Positions 62,593-64,000 of a stretch of DNA of 64,000 nucleotides are shown here, in pieces. The notes below the pieces were generated by a model. It was not told where the DNA came from and ran no database searches. It was given only the letters and a program-made list of their open reading frames with translations. This DNA comes from Aminivibrio sp. (GTDB taxonomy: Bacteria; Synergistota; Synergistia; Synergistales; Aminobacteriaceae): NCBI RefSeq assembly GCF_016756745.1, contig NZ_JAESIH010000037.1, positions 19,750 through 83,749 of the forward strand. Direction: 5' to 3'. The translations under genes and the position numbers were made by a program. How positions within the stretch are numbered: position 1 is the stretch's first letter; every line of letters starts with the position of its first letter.

Positions 62593-63693
62593 CTATTTCG
62601 TGCCGAAAAGCCTGTCTCCAGCATCGCCCAGGCCGGGGACTATATAGCCGTGGTCGTTCAGGTGGCTGTCAAGGGCGGCGGCGAAGATGTCCACATCCGG
62701 GTGGTCTCCGTGCACTTTCGATACGCCTTCGGGCGCTGCGATGATACAGACCAGTGAAACTTTCTTGCCTCCCCGTGCCTTCACCAGGCTTATGGCAGCC
62801 GAGGCCGAGCCGCCTGTGGCCAGCATGGGGTCGAGAATGAGAATATCCCGTTCGCTGATGTCGCCCGGAAGCTTGCAGTAATATTCCACAGGCATCAGCG
62901 TTTCCGGGTCGCGGTACAGCCCGATGTGCCCGACCTTGGCGTTTGGTACGAGCTGGAGAATGCCGTCCACCATTCCAAGACCCGCCCGGAGAACGGGAAC
63001 GACGGCCAGTTTTTTACCTTCCAGGGCATAGGCGTCGGCAAGGGCGAGGGGGGTTTCGACCTGTATCTTGACCAAGGGAAGATTTCTTGTAATCTCATAC
63101 ACCATGAGCCCCGCAATTTCCTGGACCAGTTCCCGGAATTCCTTCACCGAGGTGTTCTTGTCCCTGATGATGCTGACCTTGTGCTGCACGAGGGGGTGAT
63201 CGAATATGACCGTTTTGCCCTTGTCCGAGAGGCAGCAGCTCGGGCAGATTTTCTGCTCGTAATCGGCGATCTTGCTCAGGCGCCTCGAGTGCCGCTCCCC
63301 TTCAAATTCCGTGGAAAGCCAGACATCCAGGATTTCGACCGCCTTCTCGGGAGAAAGAATCCGGGCTCCCATGGTAAGCACATTGGAATTATTATGCCGC
63401 CGGCTCATGCTCGCCGTTTCAACGTCGTGGCAATGGGCCGCGTACACGCCGGGGATCTTGTTCGCCGCTATCGACATACCGACACCCGTCCCGCAGAGAA
63501 GCACACCCCGATCGGCTTTTCGCTGGGCCACCATCTCACCGACCTTCAGGGCGATATCGGGATAGTCGCAGGGCAGGGAATCCGTATCCGTCCCCATGTC
63601 GAGTATTTCTTCGGATCCCTTCTCCCTGAGATGGGAAACCAGGATCCTTTTCAGCGGAAAAGCTGCGTGATCTGCACCTATGGCAATTTTCAT
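62593..63693 (-). CDS. Fused ribose-5-phosphate isomerase B and uracil phosphoribosyltransferase
   Basis: One 366-residue frame with two full domains. Residues 1-147 are Rpi[27 protein letters not shown] with catalytic Cys67, and His100. Residues ~161-366 are Upp: [17 protein letters not shown], the PRPP loop [17 protein letters not shown] at 285-301, and the end [14 protein letters not shown] short linker (about 148-160) contains [12 protein letters not shown]. RpiB makes ribulose or ribose phosphates interconvert and Upp uses PRPP made from ribose 5-phosphate to give UMP, so the link is plausible as pathway logic. GGGGGAGGAGA precedes the ATG. No frameshift or stop lies between the domains. 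Confidence 0.93.
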   Translation of the reverse strand: MKIAIGADHAAFPLKRILVSHLREKGSEEILDMGTDTDSLPCDYPDIALKVGEMVAQRKADRGVLLCGTGVGMSIAANKIPGVYAAHCHDVETASMSRRHNNSNVLTMGARILSPEKAVEILDVWLSTEFEGERHSRRLSKIADYEQKICPSCCLSDKGKTVIFDHPLVQHKVSIIRDKNTSVKEFRELVQEIAGLMVYEITRNLPLVKIQVETPLALADAYALEGKKLAVVPVLRAGLGMVDGILQLVPNAKVGHIGLYRDPETLMPVEYYCKLPGDISERDILILDPMLATGGSASAAISLVKARGGKKVSLVCIIAAPEGVSKVHGDHPDVDIFAAALDSHLNDHGYIVPGLGDAGDRLFGTK

Positions 63694-63823
63694 TCAAAAT
63701 CTCCTCCCCCGTTGAAGATCATAAAACCGGACGCAGACATCATTACCTGCGGAATATTTTCCATCCGATATAATAACACTTGCCCATGGAAAGGCATATA
63801 GAAATGTCTCCCGGCAGGTAAAC

Positions 63824-63867
63824 AAAAAAGCCCCTTTCCCGAATAAGAAAAGGGGCTTTGTTTTTTA
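63824..63867 (-). terminator. Bidirectional Rho-independent terminator
   Basis: AAAAAAGCCCCTTT (63825-63838) pairs with GAAAAGGGGCTTTG (63847-63860), flanked by A and T tracts on both sides. On the minus strand it follows the decarboxylase beta-subunit stop at 63883 and ends in GGGGCTTTTTT. Bases 63694-63823 form the rpiB-upp upstream region, with an AT-rich TTATTATATC stretch but no clear promoter. Confidence 0.85.
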
Positions 63868-63882
63868 CTGGTTCCGGTCTTT

Positions 63883-64000
63883 TCAGCTCAGCAGAGTGAG
63901 CATGACGCCTGCGGCCACGGCGGTCCCGATAACACCCGCCACGTTGGGGCCCATGGCGTGCATGAGCAGGAAGTTCCCGGGGCTCTCCTTCTGCGCCACC
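63883..64000 (-). CDS. Sodium-translocating decarboxylase beta subunit, C-terminal end
   Basis: Only the last 38 codons are present; the gene continues beyond 64000. The sequence [17 protein letters not shown] followed by [13 protein letters not shown] is the conserved C-terminus of the beta subunit (OadB, GcdB, MmdB family), the membrane part that pumps Na+ during decarboxylation of oxaloacetate, glutaconyl-CoA or methylmalonyl-CoA. Which substrate cannot be told from the beta subunit tail. Such pumps are typical of anaerobic amino-acid fermenters. Confidence 0.85.
   Translation of the reverse strand, partial: VAQKESPGNFLLMHAMGPNVAGVIGTAVAAGVMLTLLS

Noticed and set aside
63694..63823. Riboswitch or promoter upstream of rpiB-upp
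   Set aside because: An AT-rich stretch exists, but no -35/-10 pair at proper spacing and no known riboswitch core could be recognised.

Overview
The window (about 57% G+C by eye, almost fully coding) looks like housekeeping chromosome of an anaerobic bacterium, most likely a member of Synergistota. That assignment is an inference from gene content: a meso-diaminopimelate-type MurE, L27 with a Prp-cleaved leader next to its protease, a rapZ-yvcK-whiA cluster, a fused AmrB-AmrA protein, an RpiB-Upp fusion, and the end of a sodium-pump decarboxylase beta subunit. No rRNA, tRNA, CRISPR array, phage gene or complete insertion sequence was seen.

Layout. Positions 1-12435 (+) hold a compact division and cell-wall (dcw) operon: the end of a penicillin-binding protein, then murE, murF, mraY, murD, ftsW, murG, murC, a divergent ftsQ, ftsA and ftsZ, closed by a hairpin terminator. 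Positions 12623-18824 (+) hold a SPOR-domain protein and a molybdenum-cofactor set (moeA, a moeA fused to a ligand-binding domain, moaA, moaC, a mogA-like gene). Positions 18873-23846 (+) hold rapZ, yvcK, whiA, pgk and tpiA.

From 24198 nearly everything is on the minus strand. 24198-28994: ribosome, NAD and GTPase genes (rplU, prp, rpmA, obg, nadD, an LCP ligase, rsfS). 29300-35669: recN, nadK, tlyA, dxs, a prenyl synthase and xseB. rpmB alone is on plus at 36268. 36463-51101: thiN, ftsK, tldD, mltG, the AmmeMemoRadiSam genes, queA, a SpoIID-like protein, ruvB-ruvA-ruvC, yebC and a nitrilase-like pseudoenzyme. nikR (plus, 51175) is divergent from the last of these. 51618-63693: a small zinc ribbon, argF, ispG, rseP, dxr, cdsA, uppS, a type-4 uracil-DNA glycosylase, a P-loop/Gls24-like protein, murA, wecB, a wecA-like gene and the rpiB-upp fusion.

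The genes combine into a full lipid II route (murA, murC-G, mraY, uppS), its isoprenoid supply (dxs, dxr, ispG, prenyl synthase), division (ftsZ/A/W/K and SPOR), wall finishing (mltG, LCP, SpoIID-like) and DNA repair (recN, ruvABC, udg, xseB).

Most unusual items: (i) three copies of a GC-rich, MITE-like intergenic repeat with imperfect terminal inverted repeats and a core that lies in opposite orientation between copies; (ii) the RpiB-Upp fusion; (iii) the AmrB-AmrA fusion beside AmrS; (iv) a P-loop protein ending in an Asp23/Gls24-like domain; (v) a nitrilase-fold protein that appears to have lost its catalytic Lys and Cys, divergent from nikR; (vi) a MogA-like protein with an unexplained N-terminal half. 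All identities rest on reading motifs and gene order; no database search was run.
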